Assembly (NCBI GenBank): GCA_944472155.2
Contig: OX235277.1
Coordinates: forward strand, 35,164,804-35,228,803
Source: Trichobilharzia szidati
Lineage: Eukaryota > Platyhelminthes > Trematoda > Strigeidida > Schistosomatidae
DNA length: 64,000 bases
Reading direction: 5' to 3'
The notes under the pieces were generated by a model. The model ran no database searches and was not told where the DNA came from. It saw only the letters and a program-made list of their open reading frames with translations. Of the stretch, positions 46,601-61,600 are shown piece after piece. Positions within the stretch are counted from its first letter, which is position 1; each line of letters begins with the position of its first letter. The position numbers were made by a program, and so were the translations under genes.

Positions 46601-49600
46601 ATTAGAAATCGACAAATGCATCATTTTATGTAAGGAGGTTGACTTGACCTCCAGGATATCGTCACGTCGCTCTGCGTATACTTGTTCACGTGAGATGTCT
46701 GGAGCGTGTTCAGTCTTCCTGTGTCGGTGGGTGGGTGGTTGGGTGGGTGTATACAGTGTTACTGTCACTTGTTGAAAATCACATCATTCCCGTGGTTAAT
46801 GATTTCCACTTCGACTGTGTATTCACGTATATTCGTCTAATGCCTAGTCTCTCTCAGTAAACGCCTCCATTTCTTTCATTCGGCCAACAATCAATCAGTT
46901 GACATTTGCTCCATCATCACATCGTGTTAGAACTCTACCGAATAGAATAGTGGTATTCTCAAACACCTTGATTCCTTCCCTCTCATCTGTCATCCTCAAG
47001 CCGAAATAATCGCTTCCACCCACATTCAGAATACATCTCTACTCCTTCGTCAAGCCTTGCACACAGATGTACGACGAGAACATGTGTGATGGGACTATCG
47101 GAACTGCGATCAACTTGCAGATTGCATACTGACTGCATCGCCCAGTTCACAAATCACAGATGTCACTACTCACCAGTTCAGTCTCACGAGTAGTGACACA
47201 TTGCAGACAAATGACGCCATCTCTCTCCCGCTCTCTCTCTCTCCCTCTTCTCTCTCTCCCTTTCTCTCGCTTTATCCAACTCTATCTGTATCTCTGACTT
47301 TTTCAGTTATTGGTGAGAAATGAAGTGGACTCACGTGTCGTGGTTTCTACAGCCGACGCCATCTCCTTCGCCGTGGTAACTGCAGCTTCTGAAGAAGGTG
47401 AAAATCACATGCATCCGAATTAGAAATCGACAAATGCATCATTTTATGTAAGGAGGTTGACTTGACCTCCAGGATATCGTCACGTCGCTCTGCGTATACT
47501 TGTTCACGTGAGATGTCTGGAGCGTGTTCAGTCTTCCTCTGTGGGTGGGTGGTTGGCTGGGTGTATACAGTGTTACTGTCACTTGTTGAAAATCACATCA
47601 TTCCCGTGGTTAATGATTTCCACTTCGACTGTGTATTCACGTATATTCGTCTAATGCCTAGTCTCTCTCAGTAAACGCCTCCATTTCTTTCATTCGGCCA
47701 ACAATCAATCAGTTGACATTTGCTCCATCATCACATCGTGTTAGAACTCTACCGAATAGAATGGTGGTATTCTCAAACACCTTGATTCTCTTCCCTCTCA
47801 TCTGTCATCCTCAAGCCGAAATAATCGCTTCCACCCACATTCAGAATACATCTCTACTCCTTCGTCAAGCCTTGCACACAGATGTACGACGAGAACATGT
47901 GTGATGTGACTATCGGAACTGCGATCAACTTGCAGATTGCATACTGACTGCATCGCCCAGTTCACAAATCACAGATGTCACTACTCACCAGTTCAGTCTC
48001 ACGAGTAGTGACACATTGCAGACAAATGACGCCATCTCTCTCCCGCTCTCTCTCTCTCCCTCTTCTCTCTCTCGCTTTCTCTCGCTTTATCCAACTCTAT
48101 CTGTATCTCTGACTTTTTCAGTTATTGGTGAGAAATGAAGTGGACTCACGTGTCGTGGTTTCTACAGCCGACGCCATCTCCTTCGCCGTGGTAACTGCAG
48201 CTTCTGAAGAAGGTGAAAATCACATGCATCCGAATTAGAAATCGACAAATGCATCATTTTATGTAAGGAGGTTGACTTGACCTCCAGGATATCGTCACGT
48301 CGCTCTGCGTATACTTGTTCACGTGAGATGTCTGGAGCGTGTTCAGTCTTCCTCTGTGGGTGGGTGGTTGGCTGGGTGTATACAGTGTTACTGTCACTTG
48401 TTGAAAATCACATCATTCCCGTGGTTAATGATTTCCACTTCGACTGTGTATTCACGTATATTCGTCTAATGCCTAGTCTCTCTCAGTAAACGCCTCCATT
48501 TCTTTCATTCGGCCAACAATCAATCAGTTGACATTTGCTCCATCATCACATCGTGTTAGAACTCTACCGAATAGAATGGTGGTATTCTCAAACACCTTGA
48601 TTCTCTTCCCTCTCATCTGTCATCCTCAAGCCGAAATAATCGCTTCCACCCACATTCAGAATACATCTCTACTCCTTCGTCAAGCCTTGCACACAGATGT
48701 ACGACGAGAACATGTGTGATGTGACTATCGGAACTGCGATCAACTTGCAGATTGCATACTGACTGCATCGCCCAGTTCACAAATCACAGATGTCACTACT
48801 CACCAGTTCAGTCTCACGAGTAGTGACACATTGCAGACAAATGACGCCATCTCTCTCCCGCTCTCTCTCTCTCCCTCTTCTCTCTCTCGCTTTCTCTCGC
48901 TTTATCCAACTCTATCTGTATCTCTGACTTTTTCAGTTATTGGTGAGAAATGAAGTGGACTCACGTGTCGTGGTTTCTACAGCCGACGCCATCTCCTTCG
49001 CCGTGGTAACTGCAGCTTCTGAAGAAGGTGAAAATCACATGCATCCGAATTAGAAATCGACAAATGCATCATTTTATGTAAGGAGGTTGACTTGACCTCC
49101 AGGATATCGTCACGTCGCTCTGCGTATACTTGTTCACGTGAGATGTCTGGAGCGTGTTCAGTCTTCCTCTGTGGGTGGGTGGTTGGGTGGGTGTATACAG
49201 TGTTACTGTCACTTGTTGAAAATCACATCATTCCCGTGGTTAATGATTTCCACTTCGACTGTGTATTCACGTATATTCGTCTAATGCCTAGTCTCTCTCA
49301 GTAAACGCCTCCATTTCTTTCATTCGGCCAACAATCAATCAGTTGACATTTGCTCCATCATCACATCGTGTTAGAACTCTACCGAATAGAATAGTGGTAT
49401 TCTCAAACACCTTGATTCCCTCCCTCTCATCTGTCATCCTCAAGCCGAAATAATCGCTTCCACCCACATTCAGAATACATCTCTACTCCTTCGTCAAGCC
49501 TTGCACACAGATGTACGACGAGAACATGTGTGATGTGACTATCGAACTGCGATCAACTTGCAGATTGCATACTGACTGCATCGCCCAGTTCACAAATCAC

Positions 49601-52600
49601 AGATGTCACTACTCACCAGTTCAGTCTCACGAGTAGTGACACATTGCAGACAAATGACGCCATCTCTCTCCCGCTCTCTCTCTCTCCGTTTCTCTCGCTT
49701 TATCCAACTCTATCTGTATCTCTGACTTTTTCAGTTATTGGTGAGAAATGAAGTGGACTCACGTGTCGTGGTTTCTACAGCCGACGCCATCTCCTTCGCC
49801 GTGGTAACTGCAGCTTCTGAAGAAGGTGAAAATCACATGCATCCGAATTAGAAATCGACAAATGCATCATTTTATGTAAGGAGGTTGACTTGACCTCCAG
49901 GATATCGTCACGTCGCTCTGCGTATACTCGTTCACGTGAGATGTCTGGAGCGTGTTCAGTCTTCCTGTGTCGGTGGGTGGGTGGTTGGCTGGGTGTATAC
50001 AGTGTTACTGTCACTTGTTGAAAATCACATCATTCCCGTGGTTAATGATTTCCACTTCGACTGTGTATTCACGTATATTCGTCTAATGCCTAGTCTCTCT
50101 CAGTAAACGCCTCCATTTCTTTCATTCGGCCAACAATCAATCAGTTGACATTTGCTCCATCATCACATCGTGTTAGAACTCTACCGAATAGAATAGTGGT
50201 ATTCTCAAACACCTTGATTCTCTTCCCTCTCATCTGTCATCCTCAAGCCGAAATAATCGCTTCCACCCACATTCAGAATACATCTCTACTCCTTCGTCAA
50301 GCCTTGCACACAGATGTACGACGAGAACATGTGTGATGTGACTATCGGAACTGCGATCAACTTACAGATTGCATACTGACTGCATCGCCCAGTTCACAAA
50401 TCACAGATGTCACTACTCACCAGTTCAGTCTCACGAGTAGTGACACATTGCAGACAAATGACGCCATCTCTCTCCCGCTCTCTCTCTCTCCCTTCTCTCT
50501 CTCCCTTTCTCTCGCTTTATCCAACTCTATCTGTATCTCTGACTTTTTCAGTTATTGGTGAGAAATGAAGTGGACTCACGTGTCGTGGTTTCTACAGCCG
50601 ACGCCATCTCCTTCGCCGTGGTAACTGCAGCTTCTGAAGAAGGTGAAAATCACATGCATCCGAATTAGAAATCGACAAATGCATCATTTTATGTAAGGAG
50701 GTTGACTTGACCTCCAGGATATCGTCACGTCGCTCTGCGTATACTCGTTCACGTGAGATGTCTGGAGCGTGTTCAGTCTTCCTGTGTCGGTGGGTGGGTG
50801 GTTGGGTGGGTGTATACAGTGTTACTGTCACTTGTTGAAAATCACATCATTCCCGTGGTTAATGATTTCCACTTCGACTGTGTATTCACGTATATTCGTC
50901 TAATGCCTAGTCTCTCTCAGTAAACGCCTCCATTTCTTTCATTCGGCCAACAATCAATCAGTTGACATTTGCTCCATCATCACATCGTGTTAGAACTCTA
51001 CCGAATAGAATAGTGGTATTCTCAAACACCTTGATTCTCTTCCCTCTCATCTGTCATCCTCAAGCCGAAATAATCGCTTCCACCCACATTCAGAATACAC
51101 CTCTACTCCTTCGTCAAGCCTTGCACACAGATGTACGACGAGAACATGTGTGATGTGACTATCGGAACTGCGATCAACTTGCAGATTGCATACTGACTGC
51201 ATCGCCCAGTTCACAAATCACAGATGTCACTACTCACCAGTTCAGTCTCACGAGTAGTGACACATTGCAGACAAATGACGCCATCTCTCTCCCGCTCTCT
51301 CTCTCTCTGTTTCTCTCGCTTTATCCAACTCTATCTGTATCTCTGACTTTTTCAGTTATTGGTGAGAAATGAAGTGGACTCACGTGTCGTGGTTTCTACA
51401 GCCGACGCCATCTCCTTCGCCGTGGTAACTGCAGCTTCTGAAGAAGGTGAAAATCACATGCATCCGAATTAGAAATCGACAAATGCATCATTTTATGTAA
51501 GGAGGTTGACTTGACCTCCAGGATATCGTCACGTCGCTCTGCGTATACTTGTTCACGTGAGATGTCTGGAGCGTGTTCAGTCTTCCTGTGTCGGTGGGTG
51601 GGTGGTTGGGTGGGTGTATACAGTGTTACTGTCACTTGTTGAAAATCACATCATTCCCGTGGTTAATGATTTCCACTTCGACTGTGTATTCACGTATATT
51701 CGTCTAATGCCTAGTCTCTCTCAGTAAACGCCTCCATTTCTTTCATTCGGCCAACAATCAATCAGTTGACATTTGCTCCATCATCACATCGTGTTAGAAC
51801 TCTACCGAATAGAATAGTGGTATTCTCAAACACCTTGATTCCCTCCCTCTCATCTGTCATCCTCAAGCCGAAATAATCGCTTCCACCCACATTCAGAATA
51901 CACCTCTACTCCTTCGTCAAGCCTTGCACACAGATGTACGACGAGAACATGTGTGATGTGACTATCGAACTGCGATCAACTTGCAGATTGCATACTGACT
52001 GCATCGCCCAGTTCACAAATCACAGATGTCACTACTCACCAGTTCAGTCTCACGAGTAGTGACACATTGCAGACAAATGACGCCATCTCTCTCCCGCTCT
52101 CTCTCTCTCCCTTCTCTCTCTCCCTTTCTCTCGCTTTATCCAACTCTATCTGTATCTCTGACTTTTTCAGTTATTGGTGAGAAATGAAGTGGACTCACGT
52201 GTCGTGGTTTCTACAGCCGACGCCATCTCCTTCGCCGTGGTAACTGCAGCTTCTGAAGAAGGTGAAAATCACATGCATCCGAATTAGAAATCGACAAATG
52301 CATCATTTTATGTAAGGAGGTTGACTTGACCTCCAGGATATCGTCACGTCGCTCTGCGTATACTCGTTCACGTGAGATGTCTGGAGCGTGTTCAGTCTTC
52401 CTGTGTCGGTGGGTGGGTGGTTGGCTGGGTGTATACAGTGTTACTGTCACTTGTTGAAAATCACATCATTCCCGTGGTTAATGATTTCCACTTCGACTGT
52501 GTATTCACGTATATTCGTCTAATGCCTAGTCTCTCTCAGTAAACGCCTCCATTTCTTTCATTCGGCCAACAATCAATCAGTTGACATTTGCTCCATCATC

Positions 52601-55600
52601 ACATCGTGTTAGAACTCTAGCGAATAGAATAGTGGTATTCTCAAACACCTTGATTCTCTCCCTCTCATCTGTCATCCTCAAGCCGAAATAATCGCTTCCA
52701 CCCACATTCAGAATACATCTCTACTCCTTCGTCAAGCCTTGCACACAGATGTACGACGAGAACATGTGTGATGTGACTATCGAACTGCGATCAACTTGCA
52801 GATTGCATACTGACTGCATCGCCCAGTTCACAAATCACAGATGTCACTACTCACCAGTTCAGTCTCACGAGTAGTGACACATTGCAGACAAATGACGCCA
52901 TCTCTCTCCCGCTCTCTCTCTCTCCGTTTCTCTCGCTTTATCCAACTCTATCTGTATCTCTGACTTTTTCAGTTATTGGTGAGAAATGAAGTGGACTCAC
53001 GTGTCGTGGTTTCTACAGCCGACGCCATCTCCTTCGCCGTGGTAACTGCAGCTTCTGAAGAAGGTGAAAATCACATGCATCCGAATTAGAAATCGACAAA
53101 TGCATCATTTTATGTAAGGAGGTTGACTTGACCTCCAGGATATCGTCACGTCGCTCTGCGTATACTTGTTCACGTGAGATGTCTGGAGCGTGTTCAGTCT
53201 TCCTGTGTCGGTGGGTGGGTGGTTGGGTGGGTGTATACAGTGTTACTGTCACTTGTTGAAAATCACATCATTCCCGTGGTTAATGATTTCCACTTCGACT
53301 GTGTATTCACGTATATTCGTCTAATGCCTAGTCTCTCTCAGTAAACGCCTCCATTTCTTTCATTCGGCCAACAATCAATCAGTTGACATTTGCTCCATCA
53401 TCACATCGTGTTAGAACTCTACCGAATAGAATAGTGGTATTCTCAAACACCTTGATTCCCTCCCTCTCATCTGTCATCCTCAAGCCGAAATAATCGCTTC
53501 CACCCACATTCAGAATACACCTCTACTCCTTCGTCAAGCCTTGCACACAGATGTACGACGAGAACATGTGTGATGTGACTATCGAACTGCGATCAACTTG
53601 CAGATTGCATACTGACTGCATCGCCCAGTTCACAAATCACAGATGTCACTACTCACCAGTTCAGTCTCACGAGTAGTGACACATTGCAGACAAATGACGC
53701 CATCTCTCTCCCGCTCTCTCTCTCTCCGTTTCTCTCGCTTTATCCAACTCTATCTGTATCTCTGACTTTTTCAGTTATTGGTGAGAAATGAAGTGGACTC
53801 ACGTGTCGTGGTTTCTACAGCCGACGCCATCTCCTTCGCCGTGGTAACTGCAGCTTCTGAAGAAGGTGAAAATCACATGCATCCGAATTAGAAATCGACA
53901 AATGCATCATTTTATGTAAGGAGGTTGACTTGACCTCCAGGATATCGTCACGTCGCTCTGCGTATACTTGTTCACGTGAGATGTCTGGAGCGTGTTCAGT
54001 CTTCCTGTGTCGGTGGGTGGGTGGTTGGGTGGGTGTATACAGTGTTACTGTCACTTGTTGAAAATCACATCATTCCCGTGGTTAATGATTTCCACTTCGA
54101 CTGTGTATTCACGTATATTCGTCTAATGCCTAGTCTCTCTCAGTAAACGCCTCCATTTCTTTCATTCGGCCAACAATCAATCAGTTGACATTTGCTCCAT
54201 CATCACATCGTGTTAGAACTCTACCGAATAGAATAGTGGTATTCTCAAACACCTTGATTCCCTCCCTCTCATCTGTCATCCTCAAGCCGAAATAATCGCT
54301 TCCACCCACATTCAGAATACACCTCTACTCCTTCGTCAAGCCTTGCACACAGATGTACGACGAGAACATGTGTGATGTGACTATCGAACTGCGATCAACT
54401 TGCAGATTGCATACTGACTGCATCGCCCAGTTCACAAATCACAGATGTCACTACTCACCAGTTCAGTCTCACGAGTAGTGACACATTGCAGACAAATGAC
54501 GCCATCTCTCTCCCGCTCTCTCTCTCTCCGTTTCTCTCGCTTTATCCAACTCTATCTGTATCTCTGACTTTTTCAGTTATTGGTGAGAAATGAAGTGGAC
54601 TCACGTGTCGTGGTTTCTACAGCCGACGCCATCTCCTTCGCCGTGGTAACTGCAGCTTCTGAAGAAGGTGAAAATCACATGCATCCGAATTAGAAATCGA
54701 CAAATGCATCATTTTATGTAAGGAGGTTGACTTGACCTCCAGGATATCGTCACGTCGCTCTGCGTATACTCGTTCACGTGAGATGTCTGGAGCGTGTTCA
54801 GTCTTCCTCTGTGGGTGGGTGGTTGGGTGGGTGTATACAGTGTTACTGTCACTTGTTGAAAATCACATCATTCCCGTGGTTAATGATTTCCACTTCGACT
54901 GTGTATTCACGTATATTCGTCTAATGCCTAGTCTCTCTCAGTAAACGCCTCCATTTCTTTCATTCGGCCAACAATCAATCAGTTGACATTTGCTCCATCA
55001 TCACATCGTGTTAGAACTCTACCGAATAGAATAGTGGTATTCTCAAACACCTTGATTCCCTCCCTCTCATCTGTCATCCTCAAGCCGAAATAATCGCTTC
55101 CACCCACATTCAGAATACATCTCTACTCCTTCGTCAAGCCTTGCACACAGATGTACGACGAGAACATGTGTGATGTGACTATCGAACTGCGATCAACTTG
55201 CAGATTGCATACTGACTGCATCGCCCAGTTCACAAATCACAGATGTCACTACTCACCAGTTCAGTCTCACGAGTAGTGACACATTGCAGACAAATGACGC
55301 CATCTCTCTCCCGCTCTCTCTCTCTCCCTTTCTCTCGCTTTATCCAACTCTATCTGTATCTCTGACTTTTTCAGTTATTGGTGAGAAATGAAGTGGACTC
55401 ACGTGTCGTGGTTTCTACAGCCGACGCCATCTCCTTCGCCGTGGTAACTGCAGCTTCTGAAGAAGGTGAAAATCACATGCATCCGAATTAGAAATCGACA
55501 AATGCATCATTTTATGTAAGGAGGTTGACTTGACCTCCAGGATATCGTCACGTCGCTCTGCGTATACTCGTTCACGTGAGATGTCTGGAGCGTGTTCAGT

Positions 55601-58600
55601 CTTCCTGTGTCGGTGGGTGGGTGGTTGGCTGGGTGTATACAGTGTTACTGTCACTTGTTGAAAATCACATCATTCCCGTGGTTAATGATTTCCACTTCGA
55701 CTGTGTATTCACGTATATTCGTCTAATGCCTAGTCTCTCTCAGTAAACGCCTCCATTTCTTTCATTCGGCCAACAATCAATCAGTTGACATTTGCTCCAT
55801 CATCACATCGTGTTAGAACTCTACCGAATAGAATAGTGGTATTCTCAAACACCTTGATTCCCTCCCTCTCATCTGTCATCCTCAAGCCGAAATAATCGCT
55901 TCCACCCACATTCAGAATACATCTCTACTCCTTCGTCAAGCCTTGCACACAGATGTACGACGAGAACATGTGTGATGTGACTATCGAACTGCGATCAACT
56001 TGCAGATTGCATACTGACTGCATCGCCCAGTTCACAAATCACAGATGTCACTACTCACCAGTTCAGTCTCACGAGTAGTGACACATTGCAGACAAATGAC
56101 GCCATCTCTCTCCCGCTCTCTCTCTCTCCCTTTCTCTCGCTTTATCCAACTCTATCTGTATCTCTGACTTTTTCAGTTATTGGTGAGAAATGAAGTGGAC
56201 TCACGTGTCGTGGTTTCTACAGCCGACGCCATCTCCTTCGCCGTGGTAACTGCAGCTTCTGAAGAAGGTGAAAATCACATGCATCCGAATTAGAAATCGA
56301 CAAATGCATCATTTTATGTAAGGAGGTTGACTTGACCTCCAGGATATCGTCACGTCGCTCTGCGTATACTCGTTCACGTGAGATGTCTGGAGCGTGTTCA
56401 GTCTTCCTGTGTCGGTGGGTGGGTGGTTGGCTGGGTGTATACAGTGTTACTGTCACTTGTTGAAAATCACATCATTCCCGTGGTTAATGATTTCCACTTC
56501 GACTGTGTATTCACGTATATTCGTCTAATGCCTAGTCTCTCTCAGTAAACGCCTCCATTTCTTTCATTCGGCCAACAATCAATCAGTTGACATTTGCTCC
56601 ATCATCACATCGTGTTAGAACTCTACCGAATAGAATAGTGGTATTCTCAAACACCTTGATTCCCTCCCTCTCATCTGTCATCCTCAAGCCGAAATAATCG
56701 CTTCCACCCACATTCAGAATACATCTCTACTCCTTCGTCAAGCCTTGCACACAGATGTACGACGAGAACATGTGTGATGTGACTATCGAACTGCGATCAA
56801 CTTACAGATTGCATACTGACTGCATCGCCCAGTTCACAAATCACAGATGTCACTACTCACCAGTTCAGTCTCACGAGTAGTGACACATTGCAGACAAATG
56901 ACGCCATCTCTCTCCCGCTCTCTCTCTCTCCCTTCTCTCTCCCTTTCTCTCGCTTTATCCAACTCTATCTGTATCTCTGACTTTTTCAGTTATTGGTGAG
57001 AAATGAAGTGGACTCACGTGTCGTGGTTTCTACAGCCGACGCCATCTCCTTCGCCGTGGTAACTGCAGCTTCTGAAGAAGGTGAAAATCACATGCATCCG
57101 AATTAGAAATCGACAAATGCATCATTTTATGTAAGGAGGTTGACTTGACCTCCAGGATATCGTCACGTCGCTCTGCGTATACTCGTTCACGTGAGATGTC
57201 TGGAGCGTGTTCAGTCTTCCTCTGTGGGTGGGTGGTTGGGTGGGTGTATACAGTGTTACTGTCACTTGTTGAAAATCACATCATTCCCGTGGTTAATGAT
57301 TTCCACTTCGACTGTGTATTCACGTATATTCGTCTAATGCCTAGTCTCTCTCAGTAAACGCCTCCATTTCTTTCATTCGGCCAACAATCAATCAGTTGAC
57401 ATTTGCTCCATCATCACATCGTGTTAGAACTCTACCGAATAGAATGGTGGTATTCTCAAACACCTTGATTCCCTCCCTCTCATCTGTCATCCTCAAGCCG
57501 AAATAATCGCTTCCACCCACATTCAGAATACATCTCTACTCCTTCGTCAAGCCTTGCACACAGATGTACGACGAGAACATGTGTGATGTGACTATCGGAA
57601 CTGCGATCAACTTACAGATTGCATACTGACTGCATCGCCCAGTTCGCAAATCACAGATGTCACTACTCACCAGTTCAGTCTCACGAGTAGTGACACATTG
57701 CAGACAAATGACGCCATCTCTCTCCCGCTCTCTCTCTCTCCGTTTCTCTCGATTTATCCAACTCTATCTGTATCTCTGACTTTTTCAGTTATTGGTGAGA
57801 AATGAAGTGGACTCACGTGTCGTGGTTTCTACAGCCGACGCCATCTCCTTCGCCGTGGTAACTGCAGCTTCTGAAGAAGGTGAAAATCACATGCATCCGA
57901 ATTAGAAATCGACAAATGCATCATTTTATGTAAGGAGGTTGACTTGACCTCCAAGATATCGTCACGTCGCTCTGCGTGTACTCGTCCACGTGAGATGTCT
58001 GGAGCGTGTTCAGTCTTCCTGTGTCGGTGGGTGGGTGGTTGGGTGGGTGTATACAGTGTTACTGTCACTTGTTGAAAATCACATCATTCCCGTGGTTAAT
58101 GATTTCCACTTCGACTGTGTATTCACGTATATTCGTCTAATGCCTAGTCTCTCTCAGTAAACGCCTCCATTTCTTTCATTCGGCCAACAATCAATCAGTT
58201 GACATTTGCTCCATCATCACATCGTGTTAGAACTCTACCGAATAGAATGGTGGTATTCTCAAACACCTTGATTCCCTCCCTCTCATCTGTCATCCTCAAG
58301 CCGAAATAATCGCTTCCACCCACATTCAGAATACATCTCTACTCCTTCGTCAAGCCTTGCACACAGATGTACGACGAGAACATGTGTGATGTGACTATCG
58401 GAACTGCGATCAACTTACAGATTGCATACTGACTGCATCGCCCAGTTCACAAATCACAGATGTCACTACTCACCAGTTCAGTCTCACGAGTAGTGACACA
58501 TTGCAGACAAATGACGCCATCTCTCTCCCGCTCTCTCTCTCTCCCTCTTCTCTCTCTCGCTTTCTCTCGCTTCATCCAACTCTACCTGTATCTCTGACTT

Positions 58601-61600
58601 TTTCAGTTATTGGTGAGAAATGAAGTGGACTCACGTGTCGTGGTTTCTACAGCCGACGCCATCTCCTTCGCCGTGGTAACTGCAGCTTCTGAAGAAGGTG
58701 AAAATCACATGCATCCGAATTAGAAATCGACAAATGCATCATTTTATGTAAGGAGGTTGACTTGACCTCCAAGATATCGTCACGTCGCTCTGCGTATACT
58801 TGTTCACGTGAGATGTCTGGAGCGTGTTCAGTCTTCCTCTGTGGGTGGGTGGTTGGGTGGGTGTATACAGTGTTACTGTCACTTGTTGAAAATCACATCA
58901 TTCCCGTGGTTAATGATTTCCACTTCGACTGTGTATTCACGTATATTCGTCTAATGCCTAGTCTCTCTCAGTAAACGCCTCCATTTCTTTCATTCGGCCA
59001 ACAATCAATCAGTTGACATTTGCTCCATCATCACATCGTGTTAGAACTCTACCGAATAGAATGGTGGTATTCTCAAACACCTTGATTCCCTCCCTCTCAT
59101 CTGTCATCCTCAAGCCGAAATAATCGCTTCCACCCACATTCAGAATACATCTCTACTCCTTCGTCAAGCCTTGCACACAGATGTACGACGAGAACATGTG
59201 TGATGTGACTATCGGAACTGCGATCAACTTACAGATTGCATACTGACTGCATCGCCCAGTTCACAAATCACAGATGTCACTACTCACCAGTTCAGTCTCA
59301 CGAGTAGTGACACATTGCAGACAAATGACGCCATCTCTCTCCCGCTCTCTCTCTCTCCCTCTTCTCTCTCTCGCTTTCTCTCGCTTCATCCAACTCTACC
59401 TGTATCTCTGACTTTTTCAGTTATTGGTGAGAAATGAAGTGGACTCACGTGTCGTGGTTTCTACAGCCGACGCCATCTCCTTCGCCGTGATAACTGCAGC
59501 TTCTGAAGAAGGTGAAAATCACATGCATCCGAATTAGAAATCGACAAATGCATCATTTTATGTAAGGAGGTTGACTTGACCTCCAAGATATCGTCACGTC
59601 GCTCTGCGTATACTCGTTCACGTGAGATGTCTGGAGCGTGTTCAGTCTTCCTCTGTGGGTGGGTGGTTGGGTGGGTGTATACAGTGTTACTGTCACTTGT
59701 TGAAAATCACATCATTCCCGTGGTTAATGATTTCCACTTCGACTGTGTATTCACGTATATTCGTCTAATGCCTAGTCTCTCTCAGTAAACGCCTCCATTT
59801 CTTTCATTCGGCCAACAATCAATCAGTTGACATTTGCTCCATCATCACATCGTGTTAGAACTCTACCGAATAGAATGGTGGTATTCTCAAACACCTTGAT
59901 TCCCTCCCTCTCATCTGTCATCCTCAAGCCGAAATAATCGCTTCCACCCACATTCAGAATACATCTCTACTCCTTCGTCAAGCCTTGCACACAGATGTAC
60001 GACGAGAACATGTGTGATGTGACTATCGGAACTGCGATCAACTTACAGATTGCATACTGACTGCATCGCCCAGTTCACAAATCACAGATGTCACTACTCA
60101 CCAGTTCAGTCTCACGAGTAGTGACACATTGCAGACAAATGACGCCATCTCTCTCCCGCTCTCTCTCTCTCCCTCTTCTCTCTCTCGCTTTCTCTCGCTT
60201 CATCCAACTCTACCTGTATCTCTGACTTTTTCAGTTATTGGTGAGAAATGAAGTGGACTCACGTGTCGTGGTTTCTACAGCCGACGCCATCTCCTTCGCC
60301 GTGATAACTGCAGCTTCTGAAGAAGGTGAAAATCACATGCATCCGAATTAGAAATCGACAAATGCATCATTTTATGTAAGGAGGTTGACTTGACCTCCAA
60401 GATATCGTCACGTCGCTCTGCGTGTACTCGTCCACGTGAGATGTCTGGAGCGTGTTCAGTCTTCCTCTGTGGGTGGGTGGTTGGGTGGGTGTATACAGTG
60501 TTACTGTCACTTGTTGAAAATCACATCATTCCCGTGGTTAATGATTTCCACTTCGACTGTGTATTCACGTATATTCGTCTAATGCCTAGTCTCTCTCAGT
60601 AAACGCCTCCATTTCTTTCATTCGGCCAACAATCAATCAGTTGACATTTGCTCCATCATCACATCGTGTTAGAACTCTACCGAATAGAATGGTGGTATTC
60701 TCAAACACCTTGATTCCCTCCCTCTCATCTGTCATCCTCAAGCCGAAATAATCGCTTCCACCCACATTCAGAATACATCTCTACTCCTTCGTCAAGCCTT
60801 GCACACAGATGTACGACGAGAACATGTGTGATGTGACTATCGGAACTGCGATCAACTTACAGATTGCATACTGACTGCATCGCCCAGTTCACAAATCACA
60901 GATGTCACTACTCACCAGTTCAGTCTCACGAGTAGTGACACATTGCAGACAAATGACGCCATCTCTCTCCCGCTCTCTCTCTCTCCCTCTTCTCTCTCTC
61001 GCTTTCTCTCGCTTCATCCAACTCTACCTGTATCTCTGACTTTTTCAGTTATTGGTGAGAAATGAAGTGGACTCACGTGTCGTGGTTTCTACAGCCGACG
61101 CCATCTCCTTCGCCGTGATAACTGCAGCTTCTGAAGAAGGTGAAAATCACATGCATCCGAATTAGAAATCGACAAATGCATCATTTTATGTAAGGAGGTT
61201 GACTTGACCTCCAGGATATCGTCACGTCGCTCTGCGTATACTCGTTCACGTGAGATGTCTGGAGCGTGTTCAGTCTTCCTCTGTGGGTGGGTGGTTGGGT
61301 GGGTGTATACAGTGTTACTGTCACTTGTTGAAAATCACATCATTCCCGTGGTTAATGATTTCCACTTCGACTGTGTATTCACGTATATTCGTCTAATGCC
61401 TAGTCTCTCTCAGTAAACGCCTCCATTTCTTTCATTCGGCCAACAATCAATCAGTTGACATTTGCTCCATCATCACATCGTGTTAGAACTCTACCGAATA
61501 GAATGGTGGTATTCTCAAACACCTTGATTCCCTCCCTCTCATCTGTCATCCTCAAGCCGAAATAATCGCTTCCACCCACATTCAGAATACATCTCTACTC